Origin: JAWKWH01 sp041397625
GTDB lineage: Bacteria > Pseudomonadota > Alphaproteobacteria > Rhizobiales > Rhizobiaceae
DNA length: 64,000 nt
NCBI GenBank assembly: GCA_041397625.1
Contig: JAWKWH010000002.1
Coordinates: forward strand, 648,084-712,083
Reading direction: 5' to 3'
In this document: one piece after another, positions 15,810 through 24,226 of the stretch
Layout: the number at the start of each line of letters is the position of its first letter
Numbering within the stretch: the stretch's first letter is position 1
The notes under the pieces: model-generated
Told to the model about the DNA's origin: nothing
What the model saw: the letters and a program-made list of their open reading frames with translations, nothing else
Databases searched by the model: none
Translations under genes and position numbers: made by a program

Positions 15810-16676
15810 ATGGCGAAGGTGCTCTACGAAAAGGACGGCAGGATCGGCCGCGTCACGCTCAACCGGCCGGAGGTGATGAACGCGATCGACGACGATCTGC
15901 CGGTGGAGCTTGCAGACGCGATCGCGAGGGCCAACGGAGACCGCGACGTGCATGTGATCGTATTGTCGGGCGCGGGGGCCGCCTTCTGCGCCGGCTACGA
16001 CCTGCAATACTATGCCGAGGCGACGTCGGGCGCCGGCAACGAGATGACCCAGGACATGCCGTGGGATCCGATGCAGGACTACGCCTTCATGATGCGCAAC
16101 ACCGAACTGTTCATGTCGGTGTGGCGCTCTCACCGCCCGGTCATCGCCAAGGTGCACGGCTATGCGGTCGCCGGCGGTTCGGACATCGCGCTTTGTGCCG
16201 ACATGATCGTCATGGCCGACGAGGCTGAGATCGGCTACATGCCGGTTCGCATCTGGGGCTGCCCGACGACGGCGATGTGGGTGTACCGCCTCGGACCGGA
16301 GCGGGCAAAGCGCATGCTGTTTACGGGAGACCGCATCAAGGGACCGGAGGCGGAAAAGCTCGGCCTGGTGCTGAAATCGGTGCCGGCGGCCAAACTCGAC
16401 GCCGAGGTCGAGCGGTTGGCGGAGCGAATTTCCACCGTGCCGGTCAACCAGCTCATGATGCAGAAGCTGGTCGTCAACCAGGCAATCGAGGCGATGGGCC
16501 TGAAGCAGACGCAGATGTTCGCGACGATCTTCGACGGCATCACCCGGCACTCGCCGGAGGGGCTGAACTTCAAGGCACGCGCCGAAGAGACCGGCTGGAA
16601 GAACGCGGTGCGCGAACGCGATCTCGGCACCTACGACTGGACGCAAGACCGCCCGATCAATCCGCGCGGTTCGTGA
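15810..16676 (+). CDS. Enoyl-CoA hydratase/isomerase family protein
   Basis: A 288-residue crotonase-fold protein starting at MAKVLYEKDGRIGRVTLNRP, with a strong GAGGAGGCGAACC ribosome binding site. Oxyanion-hole motifs are GAGAAFCAGYDLQYY and KVHGYAVAGGSDIALCADM, followed by EIGYMPVRIWGCPTTAMWVY. The family hydrates or isomerises acyl-CoA thioesters in fatty acid, aromatic or amino acid breakdown. The next gene is a PaaI-like thioesterase 38 bases downstream on the same strand, so hydratase and thioesterase probably act on related CoA esters. Confidence 0.88.
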   Translation: MAKVLYEKDGRIGRVTLNRPEVMNAIDDDLPVELADAIARANGDRDVHVIVLSGAGAAFCAGYDLQYYAEATSGAGNEMTQDMPWDPMQDYAFMMRNTELFMSVWRSHRPVIAKVHGYAVAGGSDIALCADMIVMADEAEIGYMPVRIWGCPTTAMWVYRLGPERAKRMLFTGDRIKGPEAEKLGLVLKSVPAAKLDAEVERLAERISTVPVNQLMMQKLVVNQAIEAMGLKQTQMFATIFDGITRHSPEGLNFKARAEETGWKNAVRERDLGTYDWTQDRPINPRGS

Positions 16677-16714
16677 GCTGCCGCAGTTACCCCGCACGAA
16701 GGACACGAACAGTC

Positions 16715-17176
16715 ATGGCCCCTCGCCCGCTCGAACCGCTGATGAACGCCGATGAGGTCAACAAGTTGATGAGCGAGGTCTATCCCCAGCTCAACGAGGC
16801 GCATTCGGCCTACTACACGCTCGACGTGTTTGCCGGCGGCTGCGTGGTGAGGCTCGATGCCGACGAGCGGCACCTGCGGCCGGGCGATACCGTCTCGGGA
16901 CCGTCGCTGTTCACGCTCGCCGACATCGGCGGCTATGTCTGCGTACTGACCCATGCCGGGCCGGACGCGCTGTCGGTGACGACCAACCTCAACATCAACT
17001 TCATGCGCAAGGCGGAAGCCGGACCGATCGACGGCCATTGCCGCATCCTGAAACTCGGCAGGAACCTGATGGTGTTCGACATCGACATGCGCGCCGGGCC
17101 CGACAACATGACCGTCGCCCATGCGACGGGAACCTATTCGATCCCGCCGAAGCGCCAATCCGATATGGTAAAATAA
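16715..17176 (+). CDS. PaaI-family hot-dog thioesterase
   Basis: A 153-residue protein of the PaaI/4HBT hot-dog family. RPGDTVSGPSLFTLADIGGY contains the active-site Asp helix region, and VTTNLNINFMRKAEAGPIDG is the typical strand with the Asn-rich motif. It ends with a strand run GRNLMVFDIDMRAGPDNMTV. Such enzymes hydrolyse acyl-CoA thioesters in the cytoplasm. It follows the hydratase gene and probably forms an operon with it. The start at 16715 (MAPRPLEPLMNADEV) was chosen; a Met nine codons later is also possible. Confidence 0.85.
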   Translation: MAPRPLEPLMNADEVNKLMSEVYPQLNEAHSAYYTLDVFAGGCVVRLDADERHLRPGDTVSGPSLFTLADIGGYVCVLTHAGPDALSVTTNLNINFMRKAEAGPIDGHCRILKLGRNLMVFDIDMRAGPDNMTVAHATGTYSIPPKRQSDMVK

Positions 17177-17238
17177 TACCTGATTTTCAAACTATTGATT
17201 TCTCGTGTTTTTTTGCGGCAGCATCGCGCTCTACGCGC

Positions 17239-17267
17239 TTGACGCACTCGCGCCCCTCCCCTATAAG
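17239..17267 (+). promoter_or_regulatory. Sigma-70-type promoter of the rplM-rpsI operon
   Basis: TTGACG (17239-17244) and TATAAG (17262-17267) are separated by 17 bases, a near-consensus housekeeping promoter. It would leave an untranslated leader of about 120 bases before rplM, which could hold autoregulatory structure. Confidence 0.75.
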
Positions 17268-17394
17268 CCGCGCCTGAACGGTGGCCCTTCCGGCTGCGGT
17301 TTGTTTTTGACGGGGTTTTGCCCGCCAATCCAAGCAACAAGAAAAGCCCTTCGGCCGGGAAAACCGGCCCGGGTCCAGTTGAAAGTGACATGTC

Positions 17395-17859
17395 ATGAAG
17401 ACCTTCTCGCAGAAACCTGCGGACGTGACCAAGAAGTGGGTGTTGATCGACGCCACCGACCTGGTCGTCGGCCGCCTCGCCACGATCGTGGCAAACCGCC
17501 TGCGCGGCAAGCACAAGCCGACGTTCACGCCGCATGTGGACGATGGCGACAACGTCATCATCATCAATGCTTCCAAGGCCCGGCTCACGGGCAGGAAGTA
17601 TGACAACAAGAAATATTACTGGCACACCGGCCACCCGGGCGGCATCAAGGAGCGCACGGCGCGCGACATTTTCGAGGGCCGCTTTCCCGAGCGCATCGTC
17701 GAAAAGGCGATCGAGCGCATGATCCCGCGTGGCCCGCTCGGACGCCGCCAGATGAAGAACCTGCGCGTCTATGCCGGCGCCGAACATCCCCATGAGGCGC
17801 AGAAGCCCGAGACGCTCGACGTCGGCGCCTTGAATTCGAAGAACAAGAGGGTCGCCTGA
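17395..17859 (+). CDS. rplM: 50S ribosomal protein L13
   Basis: A 154-residue large-subunit ribosomal protein, one of the early assembly proteins. It starts MKTFSQKPADVTKKWVLIDA and carries DLVVGRLATIVANRLRGKHK, KYDNKKYYWHTGHPGGIKER and MIPRGPLGRRQMKNLRVYAG, all characteristic of L13. Length is normal for alphaproteobacteria. It is co-transcribed with rpsI, whose ATG overlaps the rplM stop by one base. A good promoter lies 128-156 bases upstream. Confidence 0.98.
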   Translation: MKTFSQKPADVTKKWVLIDATDLVVGRLATIVANRLRGKHKPTFTPHVDDGDNVIIINASKARLTGRKYDNKKYYWHTGHPGGIKERTARDIFEGRFPERIVEKAIERMIPRGPLGRRQMKNLRVYAGAEHPHEAQKPETLDVGALNSKNKRVA

Positions 17860-18341
17860 TGGCCGAACTGAATTCCCTGGAAGAACTCGGCAACGTCGCC
17901 GAGACCGCATCGGAAGAGCCGGCCGCGCCGGTGCATGTCCAGAAGCTGGACCAGCATGGCCGCGCCTACGCCACGGGCAAGCGCAAGGACGCGATCGCCC
18001 GTGTCTGGCTGAAGCCCGGCTCCGGCCGCATCGTCGTCAACGACAAGGAGTTCGAGAAGTATTTCGGACGCCCGGTCCTGCAGATGATCCTGCAGCAGCC
18101 GATCGTCGCGGCCAACCGCGGCGGCCAGTACGACGTCATGGCCACCGTCACCGGCGGCGGCCTGTCGGGCCAGGCCGGCGCGGTACGCCACGGCATCTCC
18201 AAGGCGCTGACCTATTACGAGCCCGAACTGCGCGCCGTGCTGAAGAAGGGCGGGTTCCTTACCCGCGACAGCCGTGTGGTCGAGCGCAAGAAGTACGGCA
18301 AGGCCAAGGCGCGCCGGTCGTTCCAGTTCTCCAAGCGCTGA
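17859..18341 (+). CDS. rpsI: 30S ribosomal protein S9
   Basis: A 160-residue small-subunit protein with an N-terminal acidic extension of about 30 residues (LEELGNVAETASEEPAAPVH) typical of alphaproteobacterial S9. The core is YATGRRKDAIARVW-like, here YATGKRKDAIARVWLKPGSG, then QPIVAANRGGQYDVMATVTG, and the C-terminal KKYGKAKARRSFQFSKR tail that reaches the ribosomal P site. The gene overlaps the rplM stop by one base, giving tight translational coupling, and is followed by a strong terminator. Confidence 0.98.
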   Translation: MAELNSLEELGNVAETASEEPAAPVHVQKLDQHGRAYATGKRKDAIARVWLKPGSGRIVVNDKEFEKYFGRPVLQMILQQPIVAANRGGQYDVMATVTGGGLSGQAGAVRHGISKALTYYEPELRAVLKKGGFLTRDSRVVERKKYGKAKARRSFQFSKR

Positions 18342-18374
18342 TCGGGCGACAAACGGCTTTCGATATCGACAAAG

Positions 18375-18398
18375 GCGGGCCTTCGGGTCCGCTTTTTC
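18375..18398 (+). terminator. Rho-independent terminator after rpsI
   Basis: Hairpin GCGGGCC-TTCG-GGTCCGC with one G-T pair and a stable TTCG loop, followed by TTTTT. Confidence 0.88.
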
Positions 18399-18410
18399 GT
18401 TGCCCGCGGC

Positions 18411-19493
18411 TCAGCGCCTGGCATGCGCCGCGCGCACCTCGTCGGGTTTGTAGTGAAGCCGGCACAGCCAGCGCAGCTCCGAGATCATCGGCATTTCGTA
18501 GAAACGGTAGAGCAGCGCCGAGGCGGCAACGGTCGCCGGAACGCAGATCGCGGCAAGCCATGCCGTGTCGAGCATGCCGACCTGGCGAAGGGCGATGATA
18601 CCGAGCTGAATGATGAAGGCGTGAATGAGATAGGTCGAATAGGACCAGTCGCCGAGCTTCTTCAGCCAGACCGCCTTGAAATTGAGCGTCAGAATTGCGC
18701 CGACCGTCAGGCATACCGCCGGCAGCCCCATGCTGAAGAAGCGGTGCACGCCATCGCCGAAATCCGGCTTGATGGCGATCAGCGTCGCGCCGCCGATCAG
18801 CAGCGACAGCGGTGCCGCCAGAGGCGCCGAGGTCCGGTCGCGGTAGACGTAGTGGAAGATGATCACGCCGGCGGCGAATTCGAGCAGGATCGGATCGGTG
18901 TAGAAGCGCCAGTAGGCGCCGTGGTCCCAGATCTGGCCGACGGTCACCAGGCCGATGATCGCCAGTACGGTCACCTGCAGTTTGCGGTCGCCGAAGAACT
19001 GTGTGGCGAGCGCAATCAGGCAGTAGAAGAACATCTCGTAGTTCAGCGTCCAGCCAAGGCTCAGGATCGGCGTCATCGAACCGTCGGCGGCCGGATAGGG
19101 TATGAACAGGAACGAGGCGGCGAGACGGGCGAAATCCAGCCTGTCGGTGGCCAGCAGTTCCGGTTTCACCGCGGCTATGAAGAACAGCACGCTGGTGAGC
19201 AGATAGTAGAGCGGCGCGATGCGGATCAAACGGCGAAGCAGGAAATGGCCGTCGACCTCGCGGGCCTGCGACACGATCAACGCCATCAGGAAACCGCTGA
19301 GGACGAAAAACACGTCGACGCCGACCGCCCCGACCGAAAACAGCCGCGCTGCGGCCGTTTGCTCGCCGAGCGACGCCGATACGTGATAGAGCACCACGAT
19401 ATAGGCTGCGAAGGCCCTGAGATACTGTACGGAATAGAGCGTGGAAGGCGCCGGCGTCGCGGTCGTGATGGCAGGTTCCGGTATTCTTTGCAT
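18411..19493 (-). CDS. Acyltransferase family 3 membrane protein
   Basis: A 360-residue polytopic membrane O-acyltransferase. STLYSVQYLRAFAAYIVVLY and HVSASLGEQ contain the family's conserved Arg and His in the first helix, and VGVDVFFVLSGFLMALIVSQ and YFLLRRLIRIAPLYY-like sequence (HFLLRRLIRIAPLYYLLTSV) follow. About ten membrane helices are visible. Such enzymes acetylate or succinylate exported polysaccharides, lipopolysaccharide or peptidoglycan. The start at 19493 (MQRIPEPAITT) has GGAG nine bases upstream. An exopolysaccharide cluster begins about 4 kb away. Confidence 0.88.
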   Translation of the reverse strand: MQRIPEPAITTATPAPSTLYSVQYLRAFAAYIVVLYHVSASLGEQTAAARLFSVGAVGVDVFFVLSGFLMALIVSQAREVDGHFLLRRLIRIAPLYYLLTSVLFFIAAVKPELLATDRLDFARLAASFLFIPYPAADGSMTPILSLGWTLNYEMFFYCLIALATQFFGDRKLQVTVLAIIGLVTVGQIWDHGAYWRFYTDPILLEFAAGVIIFHYVYRDRTSAPLAAPLSLLIGGATLIAIKPDFGDGVHRFFSMGLPAVCLTVGAILTLNFKAVWLKKLGDWSYSTYLIHAFIIQLGIIALRQVGMLDTAWLAAICVPATVAASALLYRFYEMPMISELRWLCRLHYKPDEVRAAHARR

Positions 19494-19651
19494 TTGCGCT
19501 CCATAACGGGACGGTTCCGCCCGTTTGCGGACCTGATTTTCCCAGACCGGTACAGCGATCGGCCCGCGATACCCGCCTGTCATCAACCGTGGCAATTTCC
19601 GCGCCATTCCGATAATGAGCCGGAAACGCCGACAGACCAGCGAGCTTTCCG

Positions 19652-20602
19652 ATGCCATCGAAATCCATCGATCACGCCTTCACCGCCCGACAGATCAAGG
19701 GTGGCGCGTCCGACCCGACCCACGCCGGTGCGCTGTCGTTCATGCGGCGCAAATTCACCAAATCGGTCAGGGATGCCGATGCCGTCGTCTGGGGCATCCC
19801 GTTCGACGCGGCGGTTTCCAACCGGCCGGGCGCCCGTTTCGGGCCACAGGCGATCCGCCGGGCGTCGGCGATCATGGACAACGATCCGCAATATCCCTTC
19901 GATCTCGACCTGTTCGAGACGCTCGCCGTGGTCGACCACGGCGACTGCCTGCTCGACTATGGCAATCATTCGAAGACACCGGCCAAGATCGAGCGCGACG
20001 CGACAAAGCTTATCGCCGGCGGCGCCTTCCTGCTGTCACTCGGCGGCGATCACTTCGTCACCTGGCCGCTCCTGAAGGCGCACGCCGCCAAATACGGCAA
20101 GCTGGCACTGGTGCAGTTCGACGCCCACCAGGATACCTGGTTCGACGACGGCAAGCGCATCGATCACGGATCCTTCGTCATCCGCGCGGTGCGCGACGGC
20201 ATCATCGATCCGGAAAAATCGATCCAGGTCGGCATCCGCACCCACGCGCCGGAGGATTGCGCCATCAAGATTCTCTACGGCCACGAGATCGAAGAGATGA
20301 GCACCGCCGAGATCGCCGATGCGATCCTCGATCGGACGGGCGGCGCCAAAACCTACGTCACCTTCGATATCGACTGCCTCGACCCGGCCTATGCGCCCGG
20401 CACCGGAACGCCGGTCGCCGGCGGGCCGTCGACCGCGAAGATGCTGTCGGTGCTGCGCCGGCTGGGTTCGCTTGACATGGTGGGCGCCGACGTGGTTGAG
20501 GTTGCGCCGGCCTATGACCATGCCGACATCACGGCGATCGCGGGAGCGGCTGTTGCAATGCATTATCTTGGACTGATCGCGGAAAAGCGCGCGCGACGAT
20601 AG
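19652..20602 (+). CDS. speB: Agmatinase / ureohydrolase family
   Basis: A 316-residue manganese-dependent ureohydrolase that in its best-known form converts agmatine to putrescine and urea. The binuclear metal site is complete: LSLGGDHFVTWPL (GGDH), LVQFDAHQDTWFDDG (DAHxD), and TFDIDCLDPAYAPGTGTPVAGG (DIDxxDP, quoted here as its parts DIDCLDPAYAP and GTGTPVAGG). Length matches agmatinases rather than arginases. It precedes argC with 77 bases between them on the same strand, a pairing conserved in Rhizobiales that links polyamine and arginine metabolism. Related guanidino-acid hydrolases cannot be excluded. Confidence 0.9.
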   Translation: MPSKSIDHAFTARQIKGGASDPTHAGALSFMRRKFTKSVRDADAVVWGIPFDAAVSNRPGARFGPQAIRRASAIMDNDPQYPFDLDLFETLAVVDHGDCLLDYGNHSKTPAKIERDATKLIAGGAFLLSLGGDHFVTWPLLKAHAAKYGKLALVQFDAHQDTWFDDGKRIDHGSFVIRAVRDGIIDPEKSIQVGIRTHAPEDCAIKILYGHEIEEMSTAEIADAILDRTGGAKTYVTFDIDCLDPAYAPGTGTPVAGGPSTAKMLSVLRRLGSLDMVGADVVEVAPAYDHADITAIAGAAVAMHYLGLIAEKRARR

Positions 20603-20679
20603 GCGCTCTCCCCTCTTCGGAAACCGATTCCGCGGAGCGCCGCATCTCCATGATTTCATTACGGCAAGGGCGAAACGCC

Positions 20680-21609
20680 ATGGCACCCAAAATCTTCATC
20701 GACGGCGAACACGGCACCACCGGCCTGCAGATCGCGCAAAGGCTTTCCGGACGCGGCGACATCGAGCTGCTGACGATCGCGCATGAGGATCGCCGCGACA
20801 TGGATGTCCGCGCCGACCTGCTGAAGGCGGCCGACATCGCCATATTGTGCCTGCCCGACGACGGCGCGCGCGAGGCGGTTGAACTGGCGAAGGGCTCGCA
20901 GACGCGGTTCATCGACGCGTCGACGGCCCACCGGACGGCCGACGACTGGGTGTTCGGTTTTGCCGAACTGGAACCCGGCCATGCGGCAAGGATCGCGGCG
21001 GCCGACAAGGTCTCCAATCCCGGATGCTACTCCACGGGCGCGATCGCCCTGCTGCGCCCGCTGACGTCTGCGGGCGTGCTGCCGGCCGACTATCCGGTGA
21101 CGATCAACGCGATTTCCGGCTATTCGGGCGGCGGCAAGGCGCTGATCGCGCGGTTCGAGGACGAAAACGATCCGAACCCGGTGACGGCGCCGGCCTATCT
21201 CTACGCGCTGGCGCTCGCCCACAAGCACGTACCGGAGATCCAGCGCCATGGCCAGCTGACGCGCCGGCCGCTGTTCACGCCCAATGTCGGCAGATACCGC
21301 CAGGGCATGACGGTGCAGGTGCCGCTGCATCTGGACCTGCTCGGAGGCACACCTGACGTCGCCGATTTGCATGCCGCGCTTGAAGCCCATTATGCCGGGC
21401 AGGATGTCGTGCAGGTGGTGCCGCTCGAGGTTTCGGCCGGGCTGGAAATGGTGGAACCGATGGAGCTCAACGACACCAATACGATGAAGCTGCACGTGTT
21501 CGGCAAGCCGGGCGGCGGACAGGCCAACCTCGTCGCCGTGCTCGACAATCTCGGCAAGGGCGCATCCGGCGCCTGCGTTCAGTGCATGGACCTGATGATC
21601 GGCGCCTGA
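20680..21609 (+). CDS. argC: N-acetyl-gamma-glutamyl-phosphate reductase, type 2
   Basis: Third step of arginine biosynthesis: NADPH-dependent reduction of N-acetylglutamyl phosphate to the semialdehyde. The 309-residue length and the start MAPKIFIDGEHGTTGLQIAQ identify the short type 2 form (the usual type 1 is about 345). The catalytic Cys is in SNPGCYSTGAIALLRPL, and GYSGGGKALIARFED is the conserved glycine-rich loop. An ending DNLGKGASGACVQCMDLMIG is standard. The start was set at 20680, ten codons after an earlier in-frame Met. Confidence 0.95.
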   Translation: MAPKIFIDGEHGTTGLQIAQRLSGRGDIELLTIAHEDRRDMDVRADLLKAADIAILCLPDDGAREAVELAKGSQTRFIDASTAHRTADDWVFGFAELEPGHAARIAAADKVSNPGCYSTGAIALLRPLTSAGVLPADYPVTINAISGYSGGGKALIARFEDENDPNPVTAPAYLYALALAHKHVPEIQRHGQLTRRPLFTPNVGRYRQGMTVQVPLHLDLLGGTPDVADLHAALEAHYAGQDVVQVVPLEVSAGLEMVEPMELNDTNTMKLHVFGKPGGGQANLVAVLDNLGKGASGACVQCMDLMIGA

Positions 21610-21622
21610 GACCCGCGCCACA

Positions 21623-22720
21623 TCAGGATTGCAGGCGGACTTCCGTTTCCGGCGCATAGGCGCCTTTGGTGCCGCGCCAGTGGGCGCAGGCGAAGCCGAG
21701 CACGACCAGCGCCATGCCCTGATGGACGAGCGCCCAGCCGACCGGCACCTGGTTGACCAGCGTCACGACGCCGGCCGTTGCCTGCAGGAGCACGAGGCCG
21801 AGGAGCACGCGGGCGCGGCGGGCGTGAACCGAGCCGGCGCCGCGGTCGCGCATGACCTTCGTTGCGTGCACCCAGATGAGGATCACAACGGCAAATGCGA
21901 AAAGGCGGTGAACGAACTGCACCGTCTTGGGGTTCTCGAAGAAATTGCGCCAGGCCGGTTCGATCACCAGCAATCCGTCGGGCCACCACCGGCCGTCCAT
22001 CTTCGGAAAGGTGTTGTAGGCCATGCCGGCATCGAGCCCGGCGACGAGACCGCCCAGATAGATCTGGACGAGAACCGCAAGCACCAGAAATCCCGCGAAA
22101 TGCCGGGTGCCGTCATCGGCAGCGGCCTCCGAATGCGGTGCAAGACCGCGCGCCACCACCATGATGGCGGCGAAGATCATGCAGGCCAGCGTCAGGTGGG
22201 TGGCGAGCCGCACCTGGCTGACATCGACCCGGTCCACCAGGCCCGACGCCACCATCCACCAGCCGATCGCCCCCTGCAGGCCGCCCAGCGCCAGAATGCC
22301 GAGCAGGCGCGGCTTCAGGCGCCGTTCCAGCCGTCCGGAAAGCCAGAATAGCGCAAGCGGCACGGCGAACAGGAAGCCGACGCCCCTTGCCAGCAACCGG
22401 TGCACCCATTCCCACCAGAAAATGACCTTGAATTCGGCGAGGCTCATCCCCTTCTTGATCTGCTCGTATTCCGGAATCTGGCGGTACTTGGCGAATTCCT
22501 CTTGCCAGTCGGCCTCGGAAAGCGGCGGGATGACGCCGTGGATCGGCTTCCACTCGGTAATCGACAGGCCCGAATCGGTCAGCCGCGTCGCGCCGCCGAC
22601 GAGCACCAGCGCGAAGATCGCCACCAGCACCGCATAGAGCCAGTAGCGCACCAGCCGGCGATTGCGGATTTCGGCCGCCCTCAGGGCGACGGGCAGAGCG
22701 CTTTGTTCGGCAACCGTCAT
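21623..22720 (-). CDS. ctaA: Heme A synthase (COX15/CtaA)
   Basis: Integral inner-membrane enzyme that oxidises the C8 methyl of heme O to make heme A for cytochrome c oxidase. The 365-residue protein shows eight hydrophobic segments. Conserved parts are GGATRLTDSGLSITEWKPIH, GVIPPLSEADWQEEFAKYRQ, KVIFWWEWVHRLLARGVGFL with heme-ligand His, and LGGLVAGLDAGMAYNTFPKM in the second half. Type 2 COX15 length, as in alphaproteobacteria and mitochondria. It is divergent from a DUF2842 gene, an arrangement usual for the group. Confidence 0.96.
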   Translation of the reverse strand: MTVAEQSALPVALRAAEIRNRRLVRYWLYAVLVAIFALVLVGGATRLTDSGLSITEWKPIHGVIPPLSEADWQEEFAKYRQIPEYEQIKKGMSLAEFKVIFWWEWVHRLLARGVGFLFAVPLALFWLSGRLERRLKPRLLGILALGGLQGAIGWWMVASGLVDRVDVSQVRLATHLTLACMIFAAIMVVARGLAPHSEAAADDGTRHFAGFLVLAVLVQIYLGGLVAGLDAGMAYNTFPKMDGRWWPDGLLVIEPAWRNFFENPKTVQFVHRLFAFAVVILIWVHATKVMRDRGAGSVHARRARVLLGLVLLQATAGVVTLVNQVPVGWALVHQGMALVVLGFACAHWRGTKGAYAPETEVRLQS

Positions 22721-22876
22721 GGATTTCGCTTCCGCTCGCTTCGGACGTCTTCACGCCCTCGTGCCGCAAACGCCCGGCGCTTTCAAGCCTCGGCGAAGGG
22801 CGACACGCGGTCGCGGGCATTGCTGCAGGGGTGCTTGGAGCTGGCGCGGAGGGGCGGAAGCCGCTAAACCGGCGCC

Positions 22877-23095
22877 ATGCCCATCCGCCTGAAAAAACTG
22901 ATTGGATCGATACTGCTGGTCGCGCTGGTGATCGTCTACGCGCTGGTGGCGACAACCGTCGCCTCGGCCAGGCTCGGCTCATCGGGGCCGCTGGTGCATC
23001 TGGCCTACTTCTTCTTCACCGGGCTTTTGTGGATCCTGCCGGCGATGCTGATCATCCGCTGGATGGTCAAGGACAAGCGCGCGGTCAAACGGTGA
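22877..23095 (+). CDS. DUF2842 small membrane protein
   Basis: A 72-residue protein with two hydrophobic helices (KKLIGSILLVALVIVYALVA and VHLAYFFFTGLLWILPAMLI) and a basic C-terminus (MVKDKRAVKR). This is the DUF2842 pattern, an alphaproteobacterial family often found beside COX15. Function unknown; placement hints at respiratory complex assembly. Its last 11 bases overlap the convergent deacetylase gene. Confidence 0.85.
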   Translation: MPIRLKKLIGSILLVALVIVYALVATTVASARLGSSGPLVHLAYFFFTGLLWILPAMLIIRWMVKDKRAVKR

Positions 23096-24143
23096 CCAGC
23101 CGGCGGCCGTAATTGGCCATCGGCGTCGTCAGCCCCGACAGCATGGTGCGGATATGGCTGACGCGCTGGTAGCGGCCGTTGACCGAGATGCGCGGCAAAG
23201 CGTGCAGGTGCTCGCGATGGCCCGCCTGTAGCACGCCATGGCGGGTGGTTACCGAGGTGTCGAAACCGGCTTCGCGCGCCATGGCCACCTCGCGGGCGCC
23301 GACGGCTTTCGAATAGCCGTAGGGAAAGGCCATGTGCCGGGGTTTGCGGCCCAGCTTGCGTTCCAGGACCCGGCGCACGCCGGCAATCTCGCGAAAGGCG
23401 GCGTCGTCGTCGAGACGTTTCAGGTTGTAGTGGTGCATCGTATGGGCGCCGATCTCCGCCAGCGGATGGGCGGCGATCCGGGCAAGTTCGTCCCAATTCA
23501 TCAACAGGTTGGGTCCAACCGCTTGGAAATCGATTCCGGCGGTGCGGGCCAGGCCGACCAGCGTCGCCATCTGGTCGGCCTCCGCCACTTCCCCGGTCAG
23601 GAACTCGGACACCATGCAATTGGCATAGACCTTCTCGGCCGGGGTGCGGCATTCGATCGCCAGCGATCCCTTGCTGGTCGGCAGGCACACCTCATCGCTG
23701 AAGGTAACGATGTCCTCGACGATTTCCCACCAGAGCACCGTCTCGCCGTCGGTCAAGCCGGGCGCAACATGAACGATGAAGGGCACTTCGTGCTTCTCGA
23801 ACACCGGCAGCGCCTCGACGAGATTGTCCCGGTAGCCATCGTCGAGCGACACGGCGGCGAAACGCTCCGACGAGCAGCCGGACTTCAGCCGGTCGGCCAG
23901 TTCGTCCATCGTGACGAAGCGATAGCCCATGCGCTTCATTTCGGCGATGGTCCGGTCGAGAAACAGCGGCGTCACCGACAAGTGCCGGTTGACGCCGAGC
24001 GGTTTGACCGGCTCGTTGGTGACACGGTGCAGCATAAGGCAGGCGCCGGCGCCGCCCAGAAACGGCCGGGTGATCAGCGGCAGGCCGGACAGCCGCGCCG
24101 CCGTCAACGCCAGTTTTCGCACCGCCTCGCCGCTGTCGATCAT
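23085..24143 (-). CDS. Polysaccharide deacetylase family protein
   Basis: A 352-residue NodB-homology protein. The catalytic motif is AAVSLDDGYRDNLVEALPVF (TFDDGY variant SLDDGY), preceded by the N-terminal GGAGACLMLHRVTNEP typical of this subgroup, and followed by HTMHHYNLKRLDDDAAFREI with the metal-binding HxxxH. FPYGYSKAVGAREVAMAREA is motif 4. It removes N-acetyl groups from amino sugars or acts on a lipid-linked precursor. It opens the exopolysaccharide cluster on the minus strand and is divergent from the GNAT gene. Confidence 0.88.
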   Translation of the reverse strand: MIDSGEAVRKLALTAARLSGLPLITRPFLGGAGACLMLHRVTNEPVKPLGVNRHLSVTPLFLDRTIAEMKRMGYRFVTMDELADRLKSGCSSERFAAVSLDDGYRDNLVEALPVFEKHEVPFIVHVAPGLTDGETVLWWEIVEDIVTFSDEVCLPTSKGSLAIECRTPAEKVYANCMVSEFLTGEVAEADQMATLVGLARTAGIDFQAVGPNLLMNWDELARIAAHPLAEIGAHTMHHYNLKRLDDDAAFREIAGVRRVLERKLGRKPRHMAFPYGYSKAVGAREVAMAREAGFDTSVTTRHGVLQAGHREHLHALPRISVNGRYQRVSHIRTMLSGLTTPMANYGRRLVTV

Positions 24144-24226
24144 TCATTCACCTTTTGTGGCTAGTCTCGCCGGTAACCGACAACTGCCCGTGTGGATGTC
24201 GAAACCTACGCCACAAGGATTGAAAC